Assembly (NCBI RefSeq): GCF_014193895.1
Contig: NZ_BLZR01000001.1
Location: forward strand, 3,534,001 to 3,598,000
Length of the DNA: 64,000 nt
DNA from: Clostridium fungisolvens
GTDB lineage: Bacteria > Bacillota > Clostridia > Clostridiales > Clostridiaceae
Reading direction: 5' to 3'
Shown: piece by piece, positions 24,680-33,246 of the stretch
Position numbering within the stretch: position 1 is the first letter of the stretch
How the letters are laid out: each line of letters begins with the position of its first letter
The notes under the pieces: model-generated
Seen by the model: the letters and a program-made list of their open reading frames with translations, nothing else
Database searches by the model: none
Told to the model about the DNA's origin: nothing
Position numbers and translations under genes: made by a program

Positions 24680-25033
24680 CTATACTTTTTTATCAAACAT
24701 AACTCCAACCAACTCACACATCTTAGCAACAATGTCCAAGATTTTTTTTGGAGGCACTTCCATCAGCACCTCTTTAGTTCTGTCGTCTACAATCTTTATT
24801 ATTATATCACTTTTAAATTTATCATGAACTTCATAAACAGCATGAGTATTATCACCTTCTAAAAATCTATTAAGTTTTTCAACAGCTTTCTTTATCTCAC
24901 GCTCATTATTCTTATTCTTGATATCTAGACTTTTTTTATCATCCATTGCAGATGCATTAGTTGTTTCTATTGGTTTTGTTTGACTTGTTGAATCTATAGC
25001 AGCTTGGGTCACTTGATTACCCCTAATCTCCAT
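24680..25033 (-). CDS. flaG: FlaG family flagellar protein
   Basis: A 117-residue protein with the FlaG C-terminal domain: KAVEKLNRFLEGDNTHAVYEVHDKFKSDIIIKIVDDRTKEVLMEVPPKKILDIVAKM. The N-terminal 40 residues are low complexity. FlaG influences filament length in some bacteria. It lies between csrA and the unknown lysine-rich gene. Confidence 0.93.
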   Translation of the reverse strand: MEIRGNQVTQAAIDSTSQTKPIETTNASAMDDKKSLDIKNKNNEREIKKAVEKLNRFLEGDNTHAVYEVHDKFKSDIIIKIVDDRTKEVLMEVPPKKILDIVAKMCELVGVMFDKKV

Positions 25034-25046
25034 ACTTCATACCCCT

Positions 25047-25271
25047 TTATTTATTGAGATTTTTAAGAACGTCTATATTTATAAGAGTAGCATTCTTATT
25101 TTCATCTTCAACTTCCTGAACAAGTTCTTTTCTAAGTATGCTTAATTCTCTTGGAGCTTTTATAGCAAGCTTCACGCTACCGTCGTCCAATTTAATAACT
25201 GAAATCTCTATATCATCACCTATTAGCAATGATTGACCTTTTTTTCTAGTTAAAACTAACATATTACTCAC
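25047..25271 (-). CDS. csrA: Carbon storage/translational regulator CsrA
   Basis: A 74-residue RNA-binding protein. The N-terminus MLVLTRKKGQSLLIGDDIEISVI and the KLAIKAPRELSILRKELV motif, including the RNA-contacting Arg, are typical. CsrA represses flagellin translation by binding GGA hairpins in the leader. All four tandem flagellin leaders here carry such hairpins. The gene overlaps fliW by eight bases, as expected for the antagonist pair. Confidence 0.97.
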   Translation of the reverse strand: MSNMLVLTRKKGQSLLIGDDIEISVIKLDDGSVKLAIKAPRELSILRKELVQEVEDENKNATLINIDVLKNLNK

Positions 25272-25692
25272 TCCTTAGTAGAGGATGCTTAATCATATAT
25301 TTTTCATTATCTATGATTATTTGTTCCCCAAGCTTTGATTTTATATTAATTATTATAGGAGCTTTTAAATTCGTAGTAATCTCTTCAGCTTTAGAACTTA
25401 AGGTCACAGTATTTAGTACTAAAACTTCACTTGAATCTGTTATTTTAAGCTTTTCAATTATATAATCCTTCAGTTCAAATTCATATTCATTCACAACATC
25501 AAAGGGCGAAACTGCGACCAAACCTATTTCCTTATTTTCTATAGAATGAAGTATCTTAAAAAACGGATTTCCTTCAAAATCAATAAGTATAAACTTTTTT
25601 AGCTCTTGAAGTCCAGGTAATCCTTTAGTAAATGTAATTATATCCTCTTGATCATAATTTAATATACCATGGTATTTAGTCTCTAGTTTCAT
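25264..25692 (-). CDS. fliW: Flagellar assembly factor FliW
   Basis: A 142-residue protein with the FliW pattern ITFTKGLPGLQELKKFILID near residue 20, HSIENKEIGLVAVSPFDV and SEVLVLNTVTL. FliW binds either CsrA or flagellin: when flagellin is exported, free FliW removes CsrA from the flagellin mRNA. Gene order flgL-fliW-csrA is the common Firmicute arrangement. Confidence 0.96.
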   Translation of the reverse strand: MKLETKYHGILNYDQEDIITFTKGLPGLQELKKFILIDFEGNPFFKILHSIENKEIGLVAVSPFDVVNEYEFELKDYIIEKLKITDSSEVLVLNTVTLSSKAEEITTNLKAPIIINIKSKLGEQIIIDNEKYMIKHPLLRSE

Positions 25693-25711
25693 AAAATCCC
25701 CTCCAATATTC

Positions 25712-26707
25712 CTATCTCAAGTAATCCATGAGAGAAGGTTGAATTATTTTTGCACTTGTCTGAAGTGACGCCATATATACTGTTTGCATTGTGCTGTATT
25801 CCATTGTTTTTTGAGTTATATCAATATCTTCAGTATTAGATAATACTTCAGTTAGATTATAATTTTCTTGATCATTTTTATCCTTAGCAGAATCCATTCT
25901 GTTCTGTTTAGCTCCAACTTCAGCTCTAATTTTTAGTATATTACTTGCTGCAGCAGTTAAGTCATCTAAATTTTCACCTGTAAGCTTACTTTGTGCATCA
26001 GATGAAGATGAATCTAGGTTAGTAATTATATTATTTAACAAATTGCTAACATTTATTTGTTTTCCTTTTTCACTAGTGAAATTTAACACATCATATGCAC
26101 TTACATTATAATCCATAGTTACACCTTGTGATATTTCCACTGGCAATTTCCCTTTAATCATGTCCATTTGGCTTGACATTGCTATATCTGTAGAATTTAT
26201 AGAAAGTTCTTCTCCTTCTTTTCCTGCGAAGAATATTCCCTTATTTCCGTTAGCATCTATATCTTTTACACCTAATGGCTTGGATGTCACTTTACTACCA
26301 CCAAAAACATATTTACCATCAAAATTGGAATTTAAAATCTGAGATATTTCTGACACCTTTTGATTTAATTCATCCTTTATAGCTCTTCTTTCATCTGATC
26401 CATATGCAGCATTTCCTGAAGATATTGTAAGTTCTCTTATTCTTTGGAAAGTTTGAGTTACTTGATCTAAAGAAGTATCCGTAGCATCTAACCAATTTAT
26501 AGTATCACTTATATTTTCATTGTATTGCTTATTAGCAGATATATCTGTATTAAGTTGCATTGCTCTTGCAACTTTAAAAGGATCATCCGATGGTCTTCTT
26601 ATCTCTTTACCTGATGACAGCTGAGATTGAAGTGTTTTCATATTATTAAGGTTTGTCCTCATATCACTTAAGAAGTTATTTGACAACATTCTATTAGTAA
26701 CTCTCAT
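25712..26707 (-). CDS. flgL: Hook-filament junction protein FlgL
   Basis: A 331-residue flagellin-related protein. The N-terminus (MRVTNRMLSNNFLSDMRTNLNNMKTLQSQLSSGKEIRRPSDDPFKVARAM) and the C-terminus (NTEDIDITQKTMEYSTMQTVYMASLQTSAKIIQPSLMDYL) are the classic FlgL ends. It follows flgK and bridges hook and filament. Confidence 0.96.
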   Translation of the reverse strand: MRVTNRMLSNNFLSDMRTNLNNMKTLQSQLSSGKEIRRPSDDPFKVARAMQLNTDISANKQYNENISDTINWLDATDTSLDQVTQTFQRIRELTISSGNAAYGSDERRAIKDELNQKVSEISQILNSNFDGKYVFGGSKVTSKPLGVKDIDANGNKGIFFAGKEGEELSINSTDIAMSSQMDMIKGKLPVEISQGVTMDYNVSAYDVLNFTSEKGKQINVSNLLNNIITNLDSSSSDAQSKLTGENLDDLTAAASNILKIRAEVGAKQNRMDSAKDKNDQENYNLTEVLSNTEDIDITQKTMEYSTMQTVYMASLQTSAKIIQPSLMDYLR

Positions 26708-26722
26708 TTATTTACCCCTTTA

Positions 26723-28543
26723 CTATTTCTTTAATCCATTTACTACTACATCAAGAAGCTCGTCCACAGTTGCAATAACCTTTGCATTAGCACTATAGGC
26801 ATGTTGAAATTGTACTAGGTTAGCCATTTCTTCATCTAGTGAAACTCCAGATACACTATCTTTAGTCTGATTAAGTGAATCTAAAAGTTGTTGTTGGTTA
26901 GTCACCATTCTAGATGCTTCTTGAGATTGTACACCTAATTTATCTATTGTGTCTTTAAAGTAAGCTTCTAAAGTAGTACCGTTATTATTATTTTCGATTG
27001 TCATACCGTTATCCTTTAGTACTGCTTTACCTTTTGTTAAATCAAAAAGATCTGCTCTTGATTTAACAGTAGTTCCTACATCCTGTATTCCAATTAAATT
27101 ATTTTTAAGCTGTGCTATAGCTAGTGCTCTAGCTCCATCACCTTCACCATCTACAGTGTTTTGCGAAGCATAAGCGAAATCAGAATCTCTTGTTTTTGTC
27201 TTTAATTTCATAACATCACTAAGAATTTCTTTATTTACCGTTATATTTTCAGCAGTTATTTCTGATTCATTATTTAAAGTATCATCAAGATTTACCATTT
27301 GACCATTTACACTATATTTAGCTACTGATTTATTTACGAATAAAGGCATATAATCTTTATCTGGAAATCCATTGCTAGTTGTACTTGACATACCACTATG
27401 TATAGCATTAACTGTAAACGCAATTGATTTAGCTAACTTGTTTACTTGATCTATATAGTTATCAATATCTTTTTGTATTGTTATATTTCCTTTAACTTCT
27501 CCTGATGCTGGAGAAAATAATTTAAGCTCTTGTACATCCACTATTGATCCATCTTTTAACGGATAGCCATCAGCTTTAGTTGCAACTCCATCACTATTTG
27601 CCCATATAACTCTTGTCTCTTCAATTTCTTTTGCCTGATCAGGGCTCACATTAGTCAACGTTATTGTTTGTTTATTATCTTCATTGTCCATACTTCCAAG
27701 TTTATAATAAGTTATCTTATAAGTAGTTCCTGAATCATCTGTTGGATCTTTTTCCATACTGCTTATATATGAAAATCTTGCAACATTACCGTCTCCATCA
27801 GCCTTAACAAGTTCCGGTGCTTTCATCCCATTAACATCTGCTGGTTTAAGATTTATTCCTTCGAAAGCTTTCTTATCTATATTCAAGTTAAATTTGCTAG
27901 ATAATTGATCTATAAGTAAATCTCTTTTATCCATTAAGTCATTAGGTGTGTCTCCAGCATTTTTAACACTTATTATTTCTTTATTTAATTCACCAATCTG
28001 ATTTAATGTACTATTCATATCAGTAACAGTGTTTTTTATAAGACTTTGTGCATTATTCTTTAAATCTTTTAGTTGTGTATATGTATGGTTTAATGAATCT
28101 GTAAGAGCTAATGTTTGTTGGACAACTACAGTTCTTGCATTAGAACTCTGAGGCTGCTTGGACAATTGTTGCCATGAATCAAAGAACTTTCCCATCAATG
28201 AAGATATACCAGTATCAGATGGTTCACTAAAAACATCTTCAATTTGAGTTAAAAACCCGCTTCTAGTATTAAATTGTCCAGATATACTTGTTTCATTTCT
28301 TACTTGATAATCTAAGAAAGTATCTCTTATTCTCTCAACTGTAGAAACCTGAGCACCAGTTCCAAGTTGTCCTGCTTCCATACCGCCTAAAGATTGTGGT
28401 CTTGTAGTTTCTATATTTGCTCTTTGTCTAGAGTATCCAGCTGTATTCGCATTTGCTATATTATGCGAAGTTACATCAATAGATTTTTGCTGAACTGACA
28501 TACCGCTTTTTGCTATATTAAATGTAGAAAATAAACCTGACAT
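26723..28543 (-). CDS. flgK: Hook-filament junction protein FlgK
   Basis: A 606-residue hook-associated protein 1. The N-terminal rod signature (FNIAKSGMSVQQKSIDVTSHNIANANTAGYSRQRANIE) and the C-terminal VSLDEEMANLVQFQHAYSANAKVIATVDELLDVVVNGL are clear. Length is somewhat above Bacillus FlgK (about 500) because of a longer central domain. It precedes flgL in the late operon. Confidence 0.97.
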   Translation of the reverse strand: MSGLFSTFNIAKSGMSVQQKSIDVTSHNIANANTAGYSRQRANIETTRPQSLGGMEAGQLGTGAQVSTVERIRDTFLDYQVRNETSISGQFNTRSGFLTQIEDVFSEPSDTGISSLMGKFFDSWQQLSKQPQSSNARTVVVQQTLALTDSLNHTYTQLKDLKNNAQSLIKNTVTDMNSTLNQIGELNKEIISVKNAGDTPNDLMDKRDLLIDQLSSKFNLNIDKKAFEGINLKPADVNGMKAPELVKADGDGNVARFSYISSMEKDPTDDSGTTYKITYYKLGSMDNEDNKQTITLTNVSPDQAKEIEETRVIWANSDGVATKADGYPLKDGSIVDVQELKLFSPASGEVKGNITIQKDIDNYIDQVNKLAKSIAFTVNAIHSGMSSTTSNGFPDKDYMPLFVNKSVAKYSVNGQMVNLDDTLNNESEITAENITVNKEILSDVMKLKTKTRDSDFAYASQNTVDGEGDGARALAIAQLKNNLIGIQDVGTTVKSRADLFDLTKGKAVLKDNGMTIENNNNGTTLEAYFKDTIDKLGVQSQEASRMVTNQQQLLDSLNQTKDSVSGVSLDEEMANLVQFQHAYSANAKVIATVDELLDVVVNGLKK

Positions 28544-28557
28544 ATTTCCTCCCCCTA

Positions 28558-28968
28558 CTACCTTGACATTTTTCCGTATGAGTTATAAGTTTTCATCTCT
28601 CTGTTTGGATTTATATAAGTTAACATTTGATTAGTGTATGAAAGTTGTTGCTTTAAGAGTAAATCATTTGTATCCTTCTGAAGTCTCACTGCTTCTAAAA
28701 GCTTTATGATATCCCTATAACTTTCTTCCAATCTTTCGTTTCCTGAAGAAAATACAACTTCTTTCATTGAATTGCTTCCAACAAGCTTTCTTCTTTTAAC
28801 TTCTTCTTCCGCTATTTCTTTATTACAAGCTTGTATTTTGTTTGCAACGTCATCTAATCCAAATATATCTTTCTTTAATATAAATGAATATTGATTATCT
28901 AATAACGAAAGAAGCTTATTAAGCGCTTCTTTTTCACTAAGTATTACATTAATAAGCTCTTCGTACAT
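28558..28968 (-). CDS. flgN: FlgN family export chaperone
   Basis: A 136-residue helical protein with the FlgN pattern (LINVILSEKEALNKLLSLLDNQYSFILKKD and NDLLLKQQLSYTNQMLTYINPN), the chaperone for FlgK and FlgL. The ATG at 28968 is preceded by AAGGGG at five bases; the frame is open six codons further up into the end of flgM. Located between flgM and flgK, as usual. Confidence 0.9.
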   Translation of the reverse strand: MYEELINVILSEKEALNKLLSLLDNQYSFILKKDIFGLDDVANKIQACNKEIAEEEVKRRKLVGSNSMKEVVFSSGNERLEESYRDIIKLLEAVRLQKDTNDLLLKQQLSYTNQMLTYINPNREMKTYNSYGKMSR

Positions 28969-28969
28969 A

Positions 28970-29248
28970 TTAACCCCTTCCTTCACTTATAGAATTAATC
29001 ATTGATTGTGCTATTTTCTCATTATCTGGTTTATAGGTTCCATTTGCAACTTGCATTCTTAATGCTTCTACCTTTTCACTTCTAGGCATTACATCATCTC
29101 CTAAAGAAAAGTTACTTAAAGCTCTAGCTGCGCCTGATATTTCTAAACTATCTTTTTTCACGCTTTCAGCTTTTTGAGTTGCCTTTACTTTGTTAACATT
29201 ATATATATCAATTACATTTCTAGTTGGTCCTACCCCTTTGATATTCAT
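28970..29248 (-). CDS. flgM: Anti-sigma-28 factor FlgM
   Basis: A 92-residue FlgM: disordered N-terminal half and a C-terminal sigma-binding helix pair (RSEKVEALRMQVANGTYKPDNEKIAQSMINS, the conserved VANGTYxxDxxxIAxxM pattern). It is held in the cytoplasm until the hook is finished, then exported, freeing sigma-28. It is the first gene of the late operon and has its own sigma-28 promoter, giving feedback. Confidence 0.95.
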   Translation of the reverse strand: MNIKGVGPTRNVIDIYNVNKVKATQKAESVKKDSLEISGAARALSNFSLGDDVMPRSEKVEALRMQVANGTYKPDNEKIAQSMINSISEGRG

Positions 29249-29283
29249 AACTTACCTCCACTGTACTGTATTCACTACTTATA

Positions 29284-29310
29284 TTATCGTGCAATGAATA
29301 AATTAGTTTA
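29284..29310 (-). promoter_or_regulatory. Sigma-28 promoter of the flgM-fliD operon
   Basis: TAAA, 15 bases, CACGATAA on the minus strand, seven of eight bases of the GCCGATAA -10 if one allows the first two positions to vary. It is about 35 bases upstream of the flgM start. The remaining gap up to the fliY terminator (29311-29607) is AT-rich with nothing else I can identify. Confidence 0.88.
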
Positions 29311-29615
29311 TACTTAGTTTTTATATTTGTAAAAAATTCCTAATTATCAAAACTCATTTTAAGTGCCATTTTTGACATCCTATACCTTATTATGTACCTG
29401 TTAGAAAAAATCACGATTTATTAACAAAATTTTAACATTTATATTGTTTCCATAATTCCTAAAGTTTATTTTATTTTTCACTCAAACTTATATATTATAG
29501 CTTGAATATATAAGCCTAATTATTTAATTCAAGCTATTTATTCAGTTAAAACATATATTAATTTGTATCAATATTAGTCTCTGTTTAACCATTTAATTCA
29601 ACATTTGAAAAAATA

Positions 29616-29654
29616 AAAAGCACTTTCCTGCATGATTCAGGAACAGTGCTTTTT
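29616..29654 (-). terminator. Intrinsic terminator of the chemotaxis/motor operon
   Basis: Stem AAAAGCACT-(G)TTCCTG against CAGGAA-AGTGCTTTT on the minus strand with a seven-base loop and a following T-rich tract, directly after the fliY stop codon. Confidence 0.9.
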
Positions 29655-29655
29655 A

Positions 29656-30822
29656 TCACTTCAAAGACTTTATTCTCTCTGCGTTGCTTACGATACTTGT
29701 GATTCTAACTCCAAAGTTTTCATCAACTACCACAACTTCACCAAATGCTACTCTCTTGCCATTTACTAAAATCTCTACAGGCTCATCAGCAACTTTATCC
29801 AGTTCAATTAAAGATCCATTACTTAAAGATAAAATATCTTTAATGCTTTTCTTAGTTCTACCAAGAACCACAGAAATTTCTAATGGAACATCTAATATTA
29901 AATCTATATTTTTATGTGCTGGCCCAGAAGGACTTGAAGTTAAATTATCAAAAGATGCTTGATGAACTTCCACAGGAGTTCTTTGCTCTTGATATATAGG
30001 TTTCTCTTGTACAAAGTGATTATAGTCATTGTGACTTTCTTGGGCATGATATGTATTAGATGGTTCGTAATTACTAGCTGTTCTTACTTCCTGTTGTGGT
30101 ACTCTTTCTTCCACTCTAGGCTGCTCATTAGCAGGTTCGCTTTGCTGCTCTTCCCCCATCATTATTGAAACAATCTTTTTAGCAGTTTTTAGTGGTAACA
30201 ACTGCATTATGTTACTATCTACCAAATCACCAATTGTTAGTTTGAAGGATACTTTAACTAAAACATCGTCATCGTTAATCCCTTCTGAAACCGGCTCATT
30301 TGCTTCATCCCAAGTCTTTGAAATAGGTGGTGATATGTTTACTTCTCTTGCAAACATAGTAGCCATTGAGGTTGCTGCTGAACCAATCATCTGGTTCATT
30401 GCTTCCTGAACTGCACTTAGTTCTATTTCTGATAACTCTGTAGTATTTACAGTGCCATCTCCACCCATCATTAGGTTAGCTATTACTGCAGCATCATTGA
30501 TTTGCATTATTAATATATTTTTACCTAATATTCCTGAGGTATATTCTACTTCAAGTACTATATTAGGAATATGAAATTGCTCTTTTAACTCTCCCAAAGT
30601 TGTCGTGCTTACTACTGGAGTAGTAATATTAACTGACTGATTTATTATCTGGGAAAGAGCTGTTGAAGCTGAACCCATTGAAATATTTCCTATCTCACCT
30701 AACAGATCTTTATCTATATCTGAAATACTTTCTTCAGTGTTACCTGTTGTGGATTCGGCTGGTGTTGATGGACCATTCAACAAAGAATCTATCTCTTCTT
30801 GTGTAAGAAATCCATTACTCAT
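29656..30822 (-). CDS. fliY: Flagellar motor switch phosphatase FliY
   Basis: A 388-residue FliY. The N-terminal FLTQEEIDSLLN peptide is shared with FliM and binds CheY-P. The middle has two CheC-type phosphatase motifs (DLLGEIGNISMGSASTAL and SAVQEAMNQMIGSAATSM). A Gln/Pro/His-rich linker follows at about 235-285, and the last 90 residues are the FliN/SpoA domain (DVPLEISVVLGRTKKSIKDILSLSNGSLIELDK). The ATG at 30822 overlaps the fliM stop by eight bases; the open frame four codons upstream has no ribosome binding site spacing. Confidence 0.95.
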   Translation of the reverse strand: MSNGFLTQEEIDSLLNGPSTPAESTTGNTEESISDIDKDLLGEIGNISMGSASTALSQIINQSVNITTPVVSTTTLGELKEQFHIPNIVLEVEYTSGILGKNILIMQINDAAVIANLMMGGDGTVNTTELSEIELSAVQEAMNQMIGSAATSMATMFAREVNISPPISKTWDEANEPVSEGINDDDVLVKVSFKLTIGDLVDSNIMQLLPLKTAKKIVSIMMGEEQQSEPANEQPRVEERVPQQEVRTASNYEPSNTYHAQESHNDYNHFVQEKPIYQEQRTPVEVHQASFDNLTSSPSGPAHKNIDLILDVPLEISVVLGRTKKSIKDILSLSNGSLIELDKVADEPVEILVNGKRVAFGEVVVVDENFGVRITSIVSNAERIKSLK

Positions 30823-31810
30823 AATCTTCCACATCCTTACCTATAATGTCTAGTATGGCTACTCCCATATTTTTACCAACTATACCTGGTTTGGCCAGGT
30901 AACATTTTTCGTCTTCAACTTCTACTGTTACAGGACTATTATACTTGTTATCAAGCTTAATCACATCACCTGTCACCAATCTTAAGAAATCATCAATACT
31001 AATTTCTGTACTACCAAGCTCTACCTTAACATTTACATCTACGATATCCAATCTCTTTTCTATATCATGTCTTGTATGTTCACGGTCTTCTTCAGCACCT
31101 GCTTGGAACCAATTTCTCATTACCAGTTTATCAAGAATTTTCTCAATACTCAAATAAGGTATACAAAGATTTATAAAAGTATTACTCTTACCCATTTCTA
31201 CTGAAAAAGTTATTAATGCTACTGGTTCATTTGGAGCTAGTGTTTGGTTTAAAGCAGGATTAGTTTCTAAACTCTCTACTTCTATATCAATATCCATGAC
31301 ATCTTCCCAAGCAAGCTTTAGGTTTGATAACACTCCTGTTGCCACTTGAGTTATTATATTTTTATCTATATCTGTAAACTCTTTACTTACATGTCTTCGC
31401 TCTCCTGTTCCTCCTAACAGTATATCAATAACTTGAAAGGAGAAACTAGGATTCATCTCAAAAAGAATTGAACCATTTAAAGGTGGCATCTTAAACAAAA
31501 GCAGTGTAGTCGGATTAGATACACTATGAATAAACTCCTCATAGGTTACCTGCTCTATGTTTTCTATGTTAACCTTTGTATTTTTTCTCACCTGAGCAGT
31601 AAGAAAATTAGATATTATTCTTGCAAAATTATCATGTATAAGCTCAAGTGCCCTTATATGCTCTTTAGAAAACTTTTGAGGACTTCTAAAGTCATAAACT
31701 TTCACTTTTTGCTTTTCTTCATCTTTTTGCAATTCCTCTGGCTCAAGCTCTCCAGCAGACAAGGCAGACAATAGGGCGTCTATTTCACTTTGTGATAATA
31801 CATCTGCCAT
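30815..31810 (-). CDS. fliM: Flagellar motor switch protein FliM
   Basis: A 331-residue C-ring protein. It starts MADVLSQSEIDALLSAL, the CheY-P-binding peptide, continues with the CheC-like domain (RALELIHDNFARIISNFLTAQVR; LLFKMPPLNGSILFEMNPS) and ends in a SpoA domain (DVNVKVELGSTEISIDDFLRLVTGDVIKLD). It overlaps fliY and follows cheW. Confidence 0.97.
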   Translation of the reverse strand: MADVLSQSEIDALLSALSAGELEPEELQKDEEKQKVKVYDFRSPQKFSKEHIRALELIHDNFARIISNFLTAQVRKNTKVNIENIEQVTYEEFIHSVSNPTTLLLFKMPPLNGSILFEMNPSFSFQVIDILLGGTGERRHVSKEFTDIDKNIITQVATGVLSNLKLAWEDVMDIDIEVESLETNPALNQTLAPNEPVALITFSVEMGKSNTFINLCIPYLSIEKILDKLVMRNWFQAGAEEDREHTRHDIEKRLDIVDVNVKVELGSTEISIDDFLRLVTGDVIKLDNKYNSPVTVEVEDEKCYLAKPGIVGKNMGVAILDIIGKDVEDYE

Positions 31811-31831
31811 ACGCTTACCTCACTTCACTAA

Positions 31832-32233
31832 TTAAATTTTTAGTATTTTACTTATATCTACTAATGTAACTAGTTTATCATCAAAATTCACTATACCTTT
31901 TACATAGCTTTGATACTTTTCATTCTCAAGTCTTTGAATAAGTTTTTCATCAATTTCTAAAACCTCTTCAACCTCATCAACAGATATACCTACTTGTTCA
32001 TCATCAACATTCAATATTATTATGTTACTTTGAACCTTTGATGACTTTGATATATTGAGTAGCAGATTTATATCCAATAAAGGTATTATGCTACCTCTAA
32101 GGTTTATAAGTCCTCTAATATGTTCTGGGGCTTTTGGTACTTTGGTCACTTCTGTCATATCAGTAATGCTCTGAACTTTAGATGTTTCTACAGCAAAAAG
32201 TTCATCACTAATCTTAAAAACAACAACTTGCAT
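31832..32233 (-). CDS. cheW: Chemotaxis coupling protein CheW (first of two)
   Basis: A 133-residue CheW domain protein (VVFKISDELFAVETSKVQSI; APEHIRGLINLRGSIIPLLDINLLL; IIILNVDDEQVGISVDEVEEVL). It joins chemoreceptors to CheA. The ATG at 32233 is preferred because AAGGGGG lies seven bases away; the ATG at 32239 is too close. The window contains a second CheW at 38048-38497. Confidence 0.94.
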   Translation of the reverse strand: MQVVVFKISDELFAVETSKVQSITDMTEVTKVPKAPEHIRGLINLRGSIIPLLDINLLLNISKSSKVQSNIIILNVDDEQVGISVDEVEEVLEIDEKLIQRLENEKYQSYVKGIVNFDDKLVTLVDISKILKI

Positions 32234-32248
32234 TTTCATGCCCCCTTA

Positions 32249-32608
32249 TTAACCAATTGCCTTTTTGATTGCTTCTAACACTCTATCTGCTTGGAATGGT
32301 TTTACTATAAAATCTTTTGCACCTGCTCTTATTGCATCCATAACCATACCTTGTTGGCCCATGGCACTGCACATTATTACCTTAGCTGCTGGATCAAACG
32401 CTTTGATATTTTTAACTGCTTCAATTCCATCCATGTCTGGCATTGTTATATCCATAGTTACTACATCTGGTTTTTCCTTTTTATAAAGCTCTACAGCCTT
32501 AATTCCATTACTTGCTTCACCTACAACCTCGAATCCGTTTTTTTCAAGAATATCCTTTATCATCATTCTCATAAATGCTGCGTCATCAACAATTAATACT
32601 CTAGCCAT
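32249..32608 (-). CDS. cheY: Chemotaxis response regulator CheY
   Basis: A 119-residue single receiver domain. Acidic pocket DD at residues 8-9, phosphoacceptor Asp53 in VVTMDITMPDMDG and Lys103 in FIVKPF. CheA phosphorylates it, and CheY-P acts on FliM/FliY. The cheC gene encoding its phosphatase lies 16 bases upstream. Confidence 0.96.
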   Translation of the reverse strand: MARVLIVDDAAFMRMMIKDILEKNGFEVVGEASNGIKAVELYKKEKPDVVTMDITMPDMDGIEAVKNIKAFDPAAKVIMCSAMGQQGMVMDAIRAGAKDFIVKPFQADRVLEAIKKAIG

Positions 32609-32623
32609 TTAGAATCCCCCTAT

Positions 32624-33226
32624 CTATATTACGCCTATTGAATTTAATATTTTTTCCAAAGATCCAGGATTAGGAACAAAGTAAAAATGTCCACCAATAT
32701 TTTCTGAATCCTCGCCTAATAGCATTGTTTCTATTTCCAATACACTATCTGAATACTGTGCTGACTCTACAAAAGTAGAGCTTAAAATCGCACTTAGCAT
32801 ATCAAATGCCACAGCTGGAACTGATGGCATAATGCTCAAGTTTGTAAGTCTTGCTATTGAATTCATGTATGCTGCTGAAATAATATTACCTATTTCACAT
32901 AGCACTGAATTTCCCATCTCGCTAAACTCATCTTCCTTCATTCCAGTCAGTACTTCTATTATATTAGAAGCTATAGATTTTTCAAATACAAATAAGATAT
33001 TTCCTGGTGCATCGCCAAGTACTTTTACTAGTACTGCTGCCACCAACTCTTCTTCAGAAACAAAATTATAAATATCCATAAAATCTATTACATTAACACT
33101 TGGAACTGTCATATCAATTTTTCTGTTTAACAATTGAGAAAGAGCAGTTGCTGCATTTCCTGCACCAATATTGCTTACTTCTTTAAGAGCATCTAGTTGA
33201 AGTGCACTTAATTGAGTATAATCCAT
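32624..33226 (-). CDS. cheC: CheY-P phosphatase CheC
   Basis: A 200-residue CheC with both active-site motifs: LDALKEVSNIGAGNAATALSQLL near the N-terminus and MGNSVLCEIGNIISAAYMNSIARL near residue 105. It dephosphorylates CheY-P and partners CheD. The ATG at 33226 lies six bases after AGGAGG; an adjacent GTG is closer than usual. Confidence 0.95.
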   Translation of the reverse strand: MDYTQLSALQLDALKEVSNIGAGNAATALSQLLNRKIDMTVPSVNVIDFMDIYNFVSEEELVAAVLVKVLGDAPGNILFVFEKSIASNIIEVLTGMKEDEFSEMGNSVLCEIGNIISAAYMNSIARLTNLSIMPSVPAVAFDMLSAILSSTFVESAQYSDSVLEIETMLLGEDSENIGGHFYFVPNPGSLEKILNSIGVI

Positions 33227-33246
33227 CACAATCCTCCTTCTAGTTC

